Shown one piece after another: positions 1-9,080 of a DNA stretch of 64,000 nt. Source of the stretch: Candidatus Gastranaerophilales bacterium (GTDB lineage: Bacteria; Cyanobacteriota; Vampirovibrionia; Gastranaerophilales; Gastranaerophilaceae); contig CALVBN010000006.1 in assembly GCA_944325785.1 (NCBI GenBank), positions 62,001 through 126,000 of the forward strand. The letters are read 5' to 3'. Positions within the stretch are counted from its first letter, which is position 1; each line of letters begins with the position of its first letter. The position numbers and the translations under genes were made by a program. The notes beneath the pieces are model-generated. The model made no database searches and was not told the DNA's origin. It saw only the letters and a program-made list of their open reading frames with translations.

Positions 1-210
1 ATATTTTGTTGCAAGAAGCTGTACCAGCCCGTATTCTTTTTTGTCGAATAAAACTTCAACCTGTTCAAGAATATTTTTTGTAGACAGCTGTAATTCATCT
101 CCGTTTTTTGACGAACCGCCCTGATATAATATAATCGAATACAATATATATATTGCTGCTATTGCCACTACAAATGCAACAATAATTATAATAAAATTTG
201 TATCAGACAT
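1..210 (-). CDS. N-terminal part of an unknown single-pass membrane protein (runs off the left edge)
   Basis: Reading the minus strand from an ATG at 210 gives 70 codons that stay open to the window edge, so only the N-terminus is present. Residues about 5-27 form one strongly hydrophobic segment (FIIIIIVAFVVAIAAIYIL type), followed by a Gly-Ser stretch and a hydrophilic helix-prone region (STKNILEQVEVLFDKKEYG). This predicts a membrane-anchored protein with a soluble domain. A purine-rich AAGAGAG sequence precedes the ATG, supporting the start. It is divergent from the secreted protein at 326. No family can be named; the helical pattern after the anchor could begin a TPR-like region, but that is a guess. 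Confidence 0.7.
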   Translation of the reverse strand, partial: MSDTNFIIIIVAFVVAIAAIYILYSIILYQGGSSKNGDELQLSTKNILEQVEVLFDKKEYGLVQLLATKY

Positions 211-313
211 TAAACTCTCTTTCTTATATATGAAGTTAACATTATTATACACGATTATTTTTAAAAATAAAAGTTTTTAAAATATGCTGTTTACTTTAAC
301 ACAATTTTAGTTA

Positions 314-319
314 TATATT
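314..319 (+). promoter_or_regulatory. -10 box of a probable leaderless promoter
   Basis: TATATT ends 6 nt before the ATG at 326, and no Shine-Dalgarno sequence lies between them. A weak TTTACT (290-295) sits 18 nt upstream as a possible -35. With this spacing transcription would start at or next to the ATG. Confidence 0.45.
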
Positions 320-325
320 TATATT

Positions 326-901
326 ATGAAGAAGTTATTTTTAATATTATTTGCTGTATCCTTACTGCCGTTATGCGCCTATTCAGATGACTGGGATAAT
401 TTTTCCGATATTGACAGAGCCTGGGATGGGCAGGATGCCATAACAAATAAGCAATTTGAGGAAGCGATAGACACTATTGAAGGTAATAAAAAGAAAAAAG
501 AAGCCAAACAGCGCAAGAAGCTGATAAAGAAAATCGGCGGGGGCGGAACAAGTCTTCATCCGGATTTGAGTCCGGACAGCGAGATAAAATCGCTTGCCCC
601 CCTTAAAGAGAACGAAGACGGGATGCTGCTTAATGTACCGGTTAATCTCATTATTAATAATATGCCGTTGGAAAAAGGGTTTTATAAGGTTATAGCTGAA
701 AAGGATAAAAAAGGAGAAATTTACTTATCATTTTATCAGTCGCAGTATTTTAAAGGCAAGGTAAAAGCGGTTGAAACAACAGAAGATTATAATCAAGAGA
801 ATTTAGATTTTGTGGAGCTGATACCTTATAATGAAAATTTTGTGAAAATTATTTTTGGCTCCCTTGATTTTAATGCGTTTGCCTTTATTCCATATAAATA
901 A
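326..901 (+). CDS. Secreted hypothetical protein
   Basis: The 191-residue product begins with a clear signal peptide (MKKLFLILFAVSLLPLCAYS, likely cut after AYS), so it should be exported. The mature N-terminus is acidic and aromatic (DDWDNFSDIDRAWDG). A lysine-rich helix (about 55-70) and a GGGG linker come next, followed by a C-terminal half of short beta-prone segments (GFYKVIAEKDKKGEIYLSFYQ). I do not recognise the family. It lies 193 bp upstream of the pilus/secretion operon in the same direction but has its own promoter, so a link to that machine is only suggested by position. The start has no ribosome binding site and looks leaderless. Confidence 0.75.
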   Translation: MKKLFLILFAVSLLPLCAYSDDWDNFSDIDRAWDGQDAITNKQFEEAIDTIEGNKKKKEAKQRKKLIKKIGGGGTSLHPDLSPDSEIKSLAPLKENEDGMLLNVPVNLIINNMPLEKGFYKVIAEKDKKGEIYLSFYQSQYFKGKVKAVETTEDYNQENLDFVELIPYNENFVKIIFGSLDFNAFAFIPYK

Positions 902-1094
902 TATAATGTTAATATAAATTTATAATTGCAATATTCATAAAGTATGATATGATTAAAATAGGTTGGTATAAATATTTTTGTATGAATATTGGTGGAAATT
1001 TGAAATTAATAGTATAAACATAGGATTTCAAGAACAGTTCGTTATTGTATAGTTTGAGAAAAGAGAGAATCAATTTATAGTTAGAAGTAGTGAT

Positions 1095-1763
1095 ATGCGC
1101 AATTATATGAAGAAAAAACAGAAGAAGATTGATGTAGCTGATTTAACAGCAGATGAACTTATATCAAGAACAGTAAGAAAAGGCGGTAAATTTTTGAAAT
1201 ATGTTCTGGGAGGCGTTCTTTTGCTGTGCATCGGGTTGTCTGCAACAGGCATAGCTTTAACATTAAATACTGGTGAAACAGGTCTTGAAGAGATCGCGAG
1301 CGGGGGAAACTTACCGCTTGCTTTAGCTCCTGCGGCATCAGCTTCAGCCAAAAAAGACCTTATTTCGATACCGGCAGGTACAGTAAAAGCGAATCCGTTT
1401 TTACCATATAGAGAAATTGGAAATTCTGCTGTAAGCGATGTTCCTAAGTTCGATTTAATCGAACCGCCTGAAGTAGTTAATGAAAGTTCTGATGCCGCAA
1501 GGGTTATGGATACAATTGTATCAGGTATCTTGTATGATAAGTACAGCCCTTCAGCAATTTTAAATATTGAGGGAAATGATTATCTTGTTAAGAAAGGCGA
1601 CGTTGTTAATAATTATAAAGTTGTAAATATAATGCAGGACAGCGTTACTGTTAAACTTGGCAATAACGTTTATAAGGCCGGAATCGGTGAGATTTTAACC
1701 GAAGGGGCAGTAAATTATAATGACGTTTCAAATTTAAGTAAAAAATTCGGAGGGAAGAAGTAA
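1095..1763 (+). CDS. PilP/GspC-like inner-membrane protein of the pilus/secretion machine
   Basis: The 222-residue protein has a short basic cytoplasmic start, one transmembrane segment at about residues 37-58, an Ala/Ser/Pro-rich linker and a C-terminal periplasmic domain (about 140-205: SGILYDKYSPSAILNIEG, then DYLVKKGDVV...YKVVNI..DSVTVK). That last part matches the small beta-sandwich HR domain of GspC/PilP proteins, which couple the inner-membrane platform to the secretin. Its stop overlaps the secretin start (TAATG), so the two are translationally coupled. The ATG at 1095 was preferred over 1107 because the earlier one has a purine-rich AGAAG upstream; neither start is strong. The assignment rests on architecture and context rather than strong signature residues. 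Confidence 0.65.
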   Translation: MRNYMKKKQKKIDVADLTADELISRTVRKGGKFLKYVLGGVLLLCIGLSATGIALTLNTGETGLEEIASGGNLPLALAPAASASAKKDLISIPAGTVKANPFLPYREIGNSAVSDVPKFDLIEPPEVVNESSDAARVMDTIVSGILYDKYSPSAILNIEGNDYLVKKGDVVNNYKVVNIMQDSVTVKLGNNVYKAGIGEILTEGAVNYNDVSNLSKKFGGKK

Positions 1764-3631
1764 TGAAGTATAATCATATACAAAGATTTTTATCAGCAGC
1801 GTTATTATTGGCGTTTACGGCACCTTCCAGTCTTACGGCTTCGGCTTATGATTCGGCAAGCTTAGCACCGTATACTAGTTCTATGGTTTTATCCGGTGAT
1901 GTGAAACTTACGCCTAAAAATGATAAAATTACGTTGAGTCTGCGTGATTCTGATGTAAAACAAGTTTTAAGAATGTTTGCTGATAAGGCAGGTTTGAATG
2001 TAGTTTTCCACTCATCTGTAGATGGTAAGGTAACACTCGATCTGGTTGACATGCCGATTAATGATGCTTTTAATCTTGTGCTGCAGGTTGCAGGTTTAAA
2101 TTATTATACACAGAATAATACAATGGTAGTAATTGCAAAAGACAATGCAGACAACGCTTCGTTTTCTAAGCAGGAAATGATGGTTTTCCCTGTAAAATAT
2201 GTTAGTGCAGCAAAAATCGCAGACTTTTTAAATAAAAATGTGTTCGGTATGAAAAAAGCCGGACTTTCAAGTGTTGATGCTGCTACAGTAAATACTGCAA
2301 CGAATGAAATTATTGTGTTTGGTATGGAGTCAGATGCTGTTATTGTTCAAAAAGTTATTGAACAACTTGACAGAGAACCATTGACAAAGACTTTTGCAGT
2401 TAACCATACAACACCTGCTGAAATGGCGAATATGATATGTGAGATGCTTCTTCCTTCCAGAGGCTCTTCCAGTTCTGAGAACAGTTCCGGCGGTTTTATG
2501 CCTCCAACTCCCGGCATGGGTACAACAGGCGGTGCAGCAGGGATTATGACAGGCGGTGCTGCGTCTTCTGCCAGCGCTGGCGGCGGTTCTTCTGATGAAT
2601 TGAAATTAGGTGAAGGCATTGTAGCTTGTACTGTTGCTCCTACTGCATCAAGCTCTACATCAGCACCTTTTGATGTTCAGAATTTGTCTGTATCATATTT
2701 CCCTCAGAGGGGGACGATTACATTAATGGGCGGTTCTGAAGCTCAGATTAATATGGTTGAAAGTTTTATAAAAGCTAATGATGTAAAACAGCCGCAAGCA
2801 TATCTTGAAGTTTCTATTGTTGAATTGACTGAAGACGGAAGCAAAGAGTTCAGCAACAACTGGGCTATTGACACTAAAAACTGGTTTGTAAGCTTCAATG
2901 GAACAAGTACTAAAGGCGGAAGAGAGTCAAGTCCGGGTTCTAAAGAATTTATTCCTGTTCAAGTTATAGGGCCTGATGGCAAATTGTCAGATGAATACAG
3001 AACAAGAGAACAGTGGTATGGTAGTAATGCATATATATCCTGGACAATGAACTATATAATTGAAAGCCACAAAGGACGTGTGTTAGCTAACCCGAAATTG
3101 TTGATAACAAACGGACAGACTTCTATAATAGATTTAACTCAAGACTATGTAGAAAAAGTTACTTCTGAGTTCTTGTCATCAACCGGGGCAGGCGTAGGTG
3201 CTGTAGGTACCTCTCAAAGAACTTATTCAATCGGTTCTGATTTAGGTATTAAAGTTGAGCTTGTACCGTTTATATCTCCGGATGGATATGTAACATTGAA
3301 TATTAAGCCGGAATACTCAACAATAGCATCTCAGGTAACAACTCCAAGTGAAACCGGAGAAGGCACAGACCTTCAAGCAACACTTTTAAGCAGAAGAAAT
3401 CTTGACTTGAAAAATGTCAGAATAAAAGACGGTGAAACATTAGTAATAGGCGGCTTGATTCAGGAAGAAGAAACAAAAACAATTTCTAAAGTTCCTGTAT
3501 TAGGTGATTTGCCTGTAATTGGTGCAGCATTTAGAACTTCTAGATCAGAAAAAAGTAAGAATGAACTTATTATAATGCTTACACCAAAAATCATTAACGA
3601 CGGAGAAGGCTCTGTTGCGGATAGTTTATAA
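1763..3631 (+). CDS. Secretin (PilQ/GspD family outer-membrane channel)
   Basis: A 622-residue secretin. A signal peptide (about 1-28, ending SLTASA) is followed by an STN/N0 domain (about 50-122, LSLRDSDVKQVLRMFADKAG) and an N1-type domain (about 135-205). A Ser/Gly/Pro/Thr-rich low-complexity linker spans about 225-285. The C-terminal secretin domain (about 345-615) has the motifs VLANPKLLITNGQ, RRNLDLKNVRIKDGETLVIGGL and VPVLGDLPVIGAAFR. Secretins form the multimeric gate through which pili or secreted substrates cross the outer membrane. It sits between the PilP/GspC-like gene (TAATG overlap) and the ATPase (3 bp gap). Whether the machine is a type IV pilus or a type II secretion system cannot be settled here; the nearby pilin favours a pilus-type system. 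No dedicated pilotin was recognised. Confidence 0.93.
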   Translation: MKYNHIQRFLSAALLLAFTAPSSLTASAYDSASLAPYTSSMVLSGDVKLTPKNDKITLSLRDSDVKQVLRMFADKAGLNVVFHSSVDGKVTLDLVDMPINDAFNLVLQVAGLNYYTQNNTMVVIAKDNADNASFSKQEMMVFPVKYVSAAKIADFLNKNVFGMKKAGLSSVDAATVNTATNEIIVFGMESDAVIVQKVIEQLDREPLTKTFAVNHTTPAEMANMICEMLLPSRGSSSSENSSGGFMPPTPGMGTTGGAAGIMTGGAASSASAGGGSSDELKLGEGIVACTVAPTASSSTSAPFDVQNLSVSYFPQRGTITLMGGSEAQINMVESFIKANDVKQPQAYLEVSIVELTEDGSKEFSNNWAIDTKNWFVSFNGTSTKGGRESSPGSKEFIPVQVIGPDGKLSDEYRTREQWYGSNAYISWTMNYIIESHKGRVLANPKLLITNGQTSIIDLTQDYVEKVTSEFLSSTGAGVGAVGTSQRTYSIGSDLGIKVELVPFISPDGYVTLNIKPEYSTIASQVTTPSETGEGTDLQATLLSRRNLDLKNVRIKDGETLVIGGLIQEEETKTISKVPVLGDLPVIGAAFRTSRSEKSKNELIIMLTPKIINDGEGSVADSL

Positions 3632-3634
3632 TTT

Positions 3635-5665
3635 ATGTCTAATCAACTGGAAAAACTCAAAAATAGTATAAAAAAGGAATATATTAAAAACTTCGAATTA
3701 AACCTGATGAAATCATCAGGTTTTATTCCAGTTGATAAAAGGCATAATGATTTTTATGTCATATTAAATAAAGAAAGAAGTTCAAATAAGGAGCAGATAG
3801 CTTCTATAATTAAAGAAAAATTTAATGACTTAAATCCTCAGTTCATACCGATAGCCGGCAGCGATTTTGAAGAAATCTTTAAGACTTTGAATGTAACAGA
3901 GCCGGAAGCTGAGCAAAATAAGTCAAATGCTGAACCTACAGCTGAGGAAATGCTTGTAGGTATAGGTTGGATAACACAAGACCAGCTTAAAGAATGTCTT
4001 AATATTTCAAAAGAAAAAAATATCCCGTTGGATGCTGTTTTTTTTGAGAAAGAGTATCTTTCTTATGAAAGAATTGTATCCTATTTGAAAAAAAAGTACG
4101 GATGTGAGGTAATTTCAAAAGAAAATATCAATGTAGATAAAAAGATTTTAAAACTTCTGCCGGATGATTTTATAGAAAAGAAACAAACAATAATTATGTC
4201 AATGGAAGGAAACAATCTTGCCGTTGCCATGGTTAACCCTACAGATAAATATACTATCAGAGAAATATCTTTATCAACTGGAAGAGCGCTGAATGTCTAT
4301 TGCATACCATATTTTGAATACGACATGTATTTAAAAGATTATTTTATGCAAAAAAAAAGCGAGAAGGCTGCTAAGGAAACTGAAAGAATCATTCAGAGTA
4401 TTGAAGAAGAAGCAGCACAGTTCAGCAATGAAGAATCTTTGTGGACGCAGGTTGAAAAAGAACTTCAAGATGCAAGCGGTAATGTCGCAAAGTTTGTATA
4501 TAAAATTATTACAGATGCAATTGATGCAAAAGCGTCAGATATTCATATTGAGCCGCGCATAGGTTATTATGTGGTGAGGGTTCGCTCTGACGGTATTTTA
4601 AAGAAAGTGCTTGAAATTCCTGGTAGTATTGAACAGGCAGTAATTACACGTTTTAAGGTTCTTGCAAGGATGAACATTGCGGAGCATAGACGTCCGCAGG
4701 ACGGTACTTTTTCTATTAAATATAATGAGAGAATGTACGACTTCCGTATAAATACTCTGCCCGTATCCGGAAAAGAAAAGGTTGTAATCCGTATTCTGGC
4801 TCCTGCTGTCAGCTTAAAAGCTGCAGGTGATAAGATGATTATTGCCGGTGCTTCAGATGAAGATATAAAGAAAATACACGATATGGTGCAGTCGCCTAAT
4901 GGTATTATATTAACTTCCGGTCCTACAGGTTCAGGTAAAACTACGACTCTTTATACAATTTTGAAAGCCTTGAATAAAGAGGATGTTAATATCACAACAA
5001 TTGAAGACCCGATAGAAATTAAGCTTGAAGGTATTAACCAGTCACAGGTTAACCCGAAAGCGGATATTACGTTTGCATCTTGTATGAGAGCTATCTTAAG
5101 ACAAGACCCTGATATTATATTAATCGGTGAAATCCGTGACTTTGAAACGCTGGAAGTTGCAATCTCCGCAGCTTTAACCGGTCACCTTGTACTAAGTACG
5201 GTTCACACAAACTCTGCAGCTGCAACAGTTACACGTTTGATTGAAATGGGGGCAAAGGATTACCTTGTTTCTTCAACATTAACAGGTGTAATCGCACAGC
5301 GTCTTGTAAGAAGACTTTGTGATAAATGCAAAGAGGGTTACTTCCCTACAGAAGAAGAAGTTCAGCATATCTCTACCAGCCCAGAGGTTCAGCAGCGTTT
5401 GTTAAAAACGAAGCTGTACAGAAAAAAGGGCTGTAAAGAATGCGGTTATTTAGGTTATACAGGACGTTTGGGTATATATGAAGTTATGCCTATTACAAGA
5501 GAGATAAAAAAATTGATTGCGCAGGGTGCGCATGATATTGAAATTGAGGAAGCAGCAGTGGCTGCAGGAATGAAAACTCTTAAATTCTCTTGCTTAAATC
5601 ATATTGTTGACGGTATAACAACAACAAGCGAGTTTATAAGAGTTTTAGGTTACGCAAGTGATTAA
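3635..5665 (+). CDS. PilB/GspE family assembly ATPase
   Basis: The 676-residue protein is a secretion/pilus-extension ATPase of the cytoplasmic face. A variable N-terminus is followed by an MshEN-type domain (about 105-240, LVGIGWITQDQLKEC). The catalytic domain has Walker A GPTGSGKTTT (about 427-435), the Walker B region DPDIILIGEIRD (about 490-501) and the His box LSTVHTNSA (about 519-527). A tetracysteine zinc site is made of CDKC (about 562) and CKEC (about 600), typical of extension ATPases and absent from PilT-type retraction ATPases. Length is near the upper end for the family. The gene starts 3 bp after the secretin stop without its own clear ribosome site, consistent with coupling. 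No PilT retraction ATPase is seen in this window. Confidence 0.93.
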   Translation: MSNQLEKLKNSIKKEYIKNFELNLMKSSGFIPVDKRHNDFYVILNKERSSNKEQIASIIKEKFNDLNPQFIPIAGSDFEEIFKTLNVTEPEAEQNKSNAEPTAEEMLVGIGWITQDQLKECLNISKEKNIPLDAVFFEKEYLSYERIVSYLKKKYGCEVISKENINVDKKILKLLPDDFIEKKQTIIMSMEGNNLAVAMVNPTDKYTIREISLSTGRALNVYCIPYFEYDMYLKDYFMQKKSEKAAKETERIIQSIEEEAAQFSNEESLWTQVEKELQDASGNVAKFVYKIITDAIDAKASDIHIEPRIGYYVVRVRSDGILKKVLEIPGSIEQAVITRFKVLARMNIAEHRRPQDGTFSIKYNERMYDFRINTLPVSGKEKVVIRILAPAVSLKAAGDKMIIAGASDEDIKKIHDMVQSPNGIILTSGPTGSGKTTTLYTILKALNKEDVNITTIEDPIEIKLEGINQSQVNPKADITFASCMRAILRQDPDIILIGEIRDFETLEVAISAALTGHLVLSTVHTNSAAATVTRLIEMGAKDYLVSSTLTGVIAQRLVRRLCDKCKEGYFPTEEEVQHISTSPEVQQRLLKTKLYRKKGCKECGYLGYTGRLGIYEVMPITREIKKLIAQGAHDIEIEEAAVAAGMKTLKFSCLNHIVDGITTTSEFIRVLGYASD

Positions 5666-5683
5666 AAATAAGAAGAGGTTTAT

Positions 5684-6883
5684 ATGCCAATATACAGTTA
5701 TACAGCATTAAAACAGGGAAAAGAAGTAGTAAAAGGAGAAGTAACTGCTTCTAACCTTAAGGATGCGCGCGACGTTATCCGCCAAATGGGGCTTGTGCCG
5801 ACAAAGATAAATGAATATACTGATGCAAAGCTAAAAAAGGCAACAAGGCTTGCTAATCTTAGTTTGAGTGAAAAAATTGATTTTATATCTACGCTTCAAA
5901 TTCTTCTTACATCAGGAATTCCAGCGGTAGAATCTTTGATGTTTATGGAACAGGAGGCTGCAAAAGCAAAGATAAGAAATATGTCAAGGGTTCTAAAAAC
6001 ACAGATTATGGCAGGTTCTACCTTTGCTGATACTCTTGCAAGATATCCGCAGGTTTTTGGATATATTTTTATCGGTTTAATTAAAGCGGGTGAAGAATCC
6101 GGTGAACTGGAAAAAACTTTAGGACGTATTAAAGACTTGCTTACTAAACAGGCAAATATTAAGGGAAAAGTTATTGGTACATTGATGTACCCGATGTTTG
6201 TTGTTGTATTGGCTTTCCTTATTACTATAATAATGCTTGTTTTCGTATTTCCTGCTTTTAAAGAAATGTTTGAGCAGCAGGAAAAGGCGCTGCCTCTTAT
6301 TACATCAATTATGATTAATGCCGGAGATTATTTGAAAACATACTGGTTTACAATACCAATATTTATAATAGCGTTTATTGCATTCTGCTTTGTTATGCTC
6401 AACTGGCAGCCTGCAAGAAATCTGCTTGATAAACTCGTATTGAAGATACCTTTGCTGAATAACCTTATTATGTATTCAAATTATTCAAACTTTCTGTCAG
6501 TAATGAGCGTATCTTATGATGCAGGTATTCCGATTGTTGACTGTTTGCACCTCGCAGTTATTACGTTGACAAACTCTGTGTTAAGAAATAAAATGAGCGG
6601 TGCAATTGTTAAAGTTCAACAAGGTTTACAGGTATCGCAGGCGCTTAAGTCAACAAAAATTGTTCCCAAAATGCTTTTATTTATGATTGCAACAGGTGAA
6701 CAATCCGGTCGTTTGGGTGATATGCTTGAAAAGGGCGTAAACTTTCTAGATAGAACTCTGGACGGCATTATTGATACGATGACAAAGATGATAGAACCTA
6801 TTATGCTTCTTGTTATCGGTAGTATAGTTCTTGTAATGGCGTTAGCTCTATACTTACCGCTGTTCCAGTCATACATGAGCTAG
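5684..6883 (+). CDS. PilC/GspF family inner-membrane platform protein
   Basis: The 399-residue protein has the two-repeat T2SSF architecture. The N-terminus (MPIYSYTALKQGKEVVKGEV) is typical of GspF/PilC. The first cytoplasmic helical domain (about 65-165) contains TSGIPAVESLMFME. Transmembrane segments lie near 170-192, 218-240 and 370-395, and the second domain contains GIPIVDCLHLA and GEQSGRLGDML. It forms the platform around which the ATPase drives pilin extraction. An AGAGG ribosome site is well placed before the ATG, 18 bp after the ATPase gene. It is the last gene of the operon; pilM, pilN and pilO equivalents are not in the window. Confidence 0.93.
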   Translation: MPIYSYTALKQGKEVVKGEVTASNLKDARDVIRQMGLVPTKINEYTDAKLKKATRLANLSLSEKIDFISTLQILLTSGIPAVESLMFMEQEAAKAKIRNMSRVLKTQIMAGSTFADTLARYPQVFGYIFIGLIKAGEESGELEKTLGRIKDLLTKQANIKGKVIGTLMYPMFVVVLAFLITIIMLVFVFPAFKEMFEQQEKALPLITSIMINAGDYLKTYWFTIPIFIIAFIAFCFVMLNWQPARNLLDKLVLKIPLLNNLIMYSNYSNFLSVMSVSYDAGIPIVDCLHLAVITLTNSVLRNKMSGAIVKVQQGLQVSQALKSTKIVPKMLLFMIATGEQSGRLGDMLEKGVNFLDRTLDGIIDTMTKMIEPIMLLVIGSIVLVMALALYLPLFQSYMS

Positions 6884-6895
6884 AAAGGGGCAAAG

Positions 6896-7004
6896 AAGTT
6901 TAGAGGTTTAGCAGTTGAGGAGTTTAGAAGAAGCTAAAAAATACTAAAAATATTTTGAGTGTTAGCGAATTAAAATTCTTATAAACCACTAAACTTCTAA
7001 ACTT
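6896..7004. repeat. Imperfect inverted repeat in an intergenic gap
   Basis: The arm at 6896-6911 (AAGTTTAGAGGTTTAG) and the arm at 6989-7004 (CTAAACTTCTAAACTT) are complementary at 15 of 16 positions. The left side also carries further copies of the word (A)GTTTAGA(A/G)G. The unit fills the gap after the pilC-like gene and may act as a loose terminator, but it has no T-run and looks more like a member of the word-type repeats found at other operon junctions here. Confidence 0.6.
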
Positions 7005-7036
7005 AAAAACTTATTACATACGCGGAGAATAAATAA

Positions 7037-7318
7037 ATGGATAACAATGAAATTTTAGAATTAACAACTTCTGCCTGGCGCGAAAAGGTGTATATAGAAA
7101 CCTCCGAGCATATAATAAGGGGCTATGTATTTATGCCGAAAATCGGGAAGAGAAACCGTCTGTTATCGGAAATCTTGAATACTAATAAGCAATTTATTGC
7201 TGTGAAAAACTGCACGCTGGAGTATAAGCTGACTCCTCAGCGCGAGGTGGAATCACATGAATTTCTTCAAGTTAATCTTTCATCAATACTGATTATGAGA
7301 CCGTTATATGAAGACTAA
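7037..7318 (+). CDS. Small hypothetical protein, probably beta-rich
   Basis: The 93-residue protein has no signal peptide or membrane segment. Alternating hydrophobic residues (KVYIETSEHIIRGYVFMP, then FIAVKNCTLEYKL and FLQVNLSSILIMRP) suggest a small beta barrel or sandwich. I do not recognise the family. A GGAG ribosome site precedes the ATG. The gene overlaps the downstream dehydrogenase by 11 bp, so the two are likely co-translated. Position after the pilus operon might suggest a helper role, but an inverted repeat separates them and nothing in the protein shows such a role. Confidence 0.7.
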   Translation: MDNNEILELTTSAWREKVYIETSEHIIRGYVFMPKIGKRNRLLSEILNTNKQFIAVKNCTLEYKLTPQREVESHEFLQVNLSSILIMRPLYED

Positions 7319-8129
7319 AACATATGTAATTACAGGCTCTGCTTCCGGTATAGGCAGAGCGCTTTTGACAAGAATAGCTGAAAATAATATTGTTTTTGCA
7401 GGATACAGAAACAAAGAACACGAAAAAACTTTAAAGGAAGTGTCATCTAATATTTATCCGTTTTATATTGATTACACCAAACCGGAAACGATAAAATATT
7501 CAGCAGACTATATCTTATCTAAATGTACAAAAATTGATACTTTAATAAATATTGCAGGCTGTGTTGTAGCGGGTCCCATAGAAAATATTGAGATGGATGA
7601 AATAAGAAGGCAGTTTGATGTTAATGTATTCGGACACCTTGAACTTTCAAGAAAGCTGCTGGATATTCTTAATGATGGTAAGATTATTAATATAAGCTCA
7701 ATGGCAAGTTTTGGAATTTTTCCATTTATTTCTCCGTATTGTGCATCAAAAAGATGCTTGGACATGTTTTTCAACTCACTATTGATAGAAAATAAGAAAA
7801 ATATTCAAGTTGTATCAATAAAACCTGGAGTAATAGCTACGCCCCTATGGGGAAAATCAATACAGGAAAATTCAAAATATTTTGATAATTGTAAGGATTA
7901 TGTAGATGAGATGCGCTATTTAATTTCTAATGCGCAGAAAAACGAAACCAGAGGGCTTTCCGTTGAAAAGGTTGTAGATGTGATATTAAAAGCTGATAGA
8001 GCACGGTATCCAAAATTATCATATACAGTGGGGTTTGATGCGTTTATAGCGAGTATTATATCAAAATTACCCCAAAGTTTTATTAATAATTTAATTAAGT
8101 TTGGATTGAAATATAGGATGAAAAAATAG
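7308..8129 (+). CDS. Short-chain dehydrogenase/reductase (SDR)
   Basis: The 273-residue enzyme is a classical SDR. It has the nucleotide-binding motif TGSASGIG (residues 9-16), the NIAG motif (81-84), the catalytic Ser in NISS (130-131) and the YxxxK pair Y144/K148 (YCASK). The C-terminal part resembles the retinol-dehydrogenase/DltE-like branch (IKPGVIATPLW). It should be a cytoplasmic NAD(P)-dependent oxidoreductase acting on an alcohol/ketone; the substrate cannot be read from sequence. It overlaps the preceding small gene by 11 bp and is followed by a strong hairpin. Confidence 0.88.
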   Translation: MKTKTYVITGSASGIGRALLTRIAENNIVFAGYRNKEHEKTLKEVSSNIYPFYIDYTKPETIKYSADYILSKCTKIDTLINIAGCVVAGPIENIEMDEIRRQFDVNVFGHLELSRKLLDILNDGKIINISSMASFGIFPFISPYCASKRCLDMFFNSLLIENKKNIQVVSIKPGVIATPLWGKSIQENSKYFDNCKDYVDEMRYLISNAQKNETRGLSVEKVVDVILKADRARYPKLSYTVGFDAFIASIISKLPQSFINNLIKFGLKYRMKK

Positions 8130-8140
8130 AAAATAATTAA

Positions 8141-8180
8141 AATAGATAAGCCTTGGTACTAATTCTAAGGCTTATCTATT
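8141..8180. terminator. Bidirectional hairpin terminator
   Basis: AATAGATAAGCCTT (8141-8154) pairs perfectly with 8167-8180 around a 12-nt loop. It lies between the convergent SDR gene and the pilin gene. The T-runs are short, so termination strength is uncertain. Confidence 0.7.
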
Positions 8181-8212
8181 GCTAAATAGAATTCTAGAAT
8201 ATAACTCCAAAA

Positions 8213-8920
8213 TTATTGATATATTACCTTCATATTATTATCAAAGATAGAACCTGCACATCCGTTACCCGTTCCGACTTTATTTTCATTACAAGCAGCG
8301 TTACCTTCTCCAAGGTATCCGGCTTGCTCTTCATCGTTCAACCAGGCAGAAGTTTGTCCGCCGCTCGGTATTACAGAACCGCCTTTATCTTGAACAAACA
8401 GAAAACGATCTTTGCCGCTTCTATTGGGTTTAGTATTAAGTCCATTTACATCAACCCATATTGTACAATAAGGTCCTTTAAAAGTTCCCTTCGGAGAGTA
8501 AGAATCATAATTCCCTTCAACATATGACTCTACATCATTATATACAAGATCTATTCCATCAGCGAAATGGAATACATATCCGTATATTTGAGCTGTAGTA
8601 CCATCATACTCATAATACGTTGTTTTATAAGAGCCGGAACCAATCTTGGTAGACTCATATGAACTGCCTTGAATCTGTTTTGATAAGAGTTCCATGTATT
8701 CTAACTCAGTCTCGGCAATTTTTGCTATATTAGTTGCCTCATTGTCATGAAGCATTTGTTCGTTTGCGTTCTCAAGTGTTGCAACAACTTTAGATAATGT
8801 TGGACCAATTTTAGCGGTACCTGCATTCTGAACCAGTGCCGGGGCAGTTAGTGCTGCAACTACACCGATAATGCCAAGGGTAATTAAAACTTCCGCCAGA
8901 GTAAAACCAGACTTTTTCAT
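8213..8920 (-). CDS. Type IV pilin / pseudopilin-like protein
   Basis: The 235-residue product begins with a class III prepilin signal: MKKSG followed by FTLAEVLITLGIIGVVAALT. Cleavage after Gly5 leaves N-terminal Phe with Glu at position 5, then a long hydrophobic helix. The globular domain is rich in Tyr, Gly and Asn and contains four Cys, three near the C-terminus. It includes segments such as DGIDLVYNDVESY and GPYCTIWVDVNGLNTKPN, which recall the pseudopilin-like fold of G-type pilins. It would be processed by a prepilin peptidase (not in the window) and assembled by the machine encoded at 1.1-6.9 kb or by another set. An AGGAGAG ribosome site sits ahead of the ATG. Monocistronic. Confidence 0.88.
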   Translation of the reverse strand: MKKSGFTLAEVLITLGIIGVVAALTAPALVQNAGTAKIGPTLSKVVATLENANEQMLHDNEATNIAKIAETELEYMELLSKQIQGSSYESTKIGSGSYKTTYYEYDGTTAQIYGYVFHFADGIDLVYNDVESYVEGNYDSYSPKGTFKGPYCTIWVDVNGLNTKPNRSGKDRFLFVQDKGGSVIPSGGQTSAWLNDEEQAGYLGEGNAACNENKVGTGNGCAGSIFDNNMKVIYQ

Positions 8921-9027
8921 GTTAAGCTCTCCTAAAATATGTATAATAGGACACTATATAAGAATATGATAACATATTTTAGTATGGTTTTGCAATAGTT
9001 TTGAGGATTTATAGATATTTTAAAGTT

Positions 9028-9062
9028 AAAAAAGGGGCAGAAATTAATTTCCGCCCCTTTTT
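9028..9062 (-). terminator. Rho-independent terminator of fusA
   Basis: The strand shows AAAAAGGGGC (9029-9038) complementary to GCCCCTTTTT (9053-9062), with an inner GAAATTAATTTC palindrome. Read on the minus strand it gives a GC-rich stem followed by a T-run about 20 nt after the fusA stop. Confidence 0.9.
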
Positions 9063-9080
9063 AAATTTTATCTTCTAAAT

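Noticed and set aside
1103..1351. Antisense ORF under the PilP/GspC-like gene
   Set aside because: Shadow of a real gene with good domain evidence; no ribosome site.
8216..8527. Plus-strand ORF across the pilin gene
   Set aside because: Antisense to a well-supported pilin; composition is that of a shadow frame.
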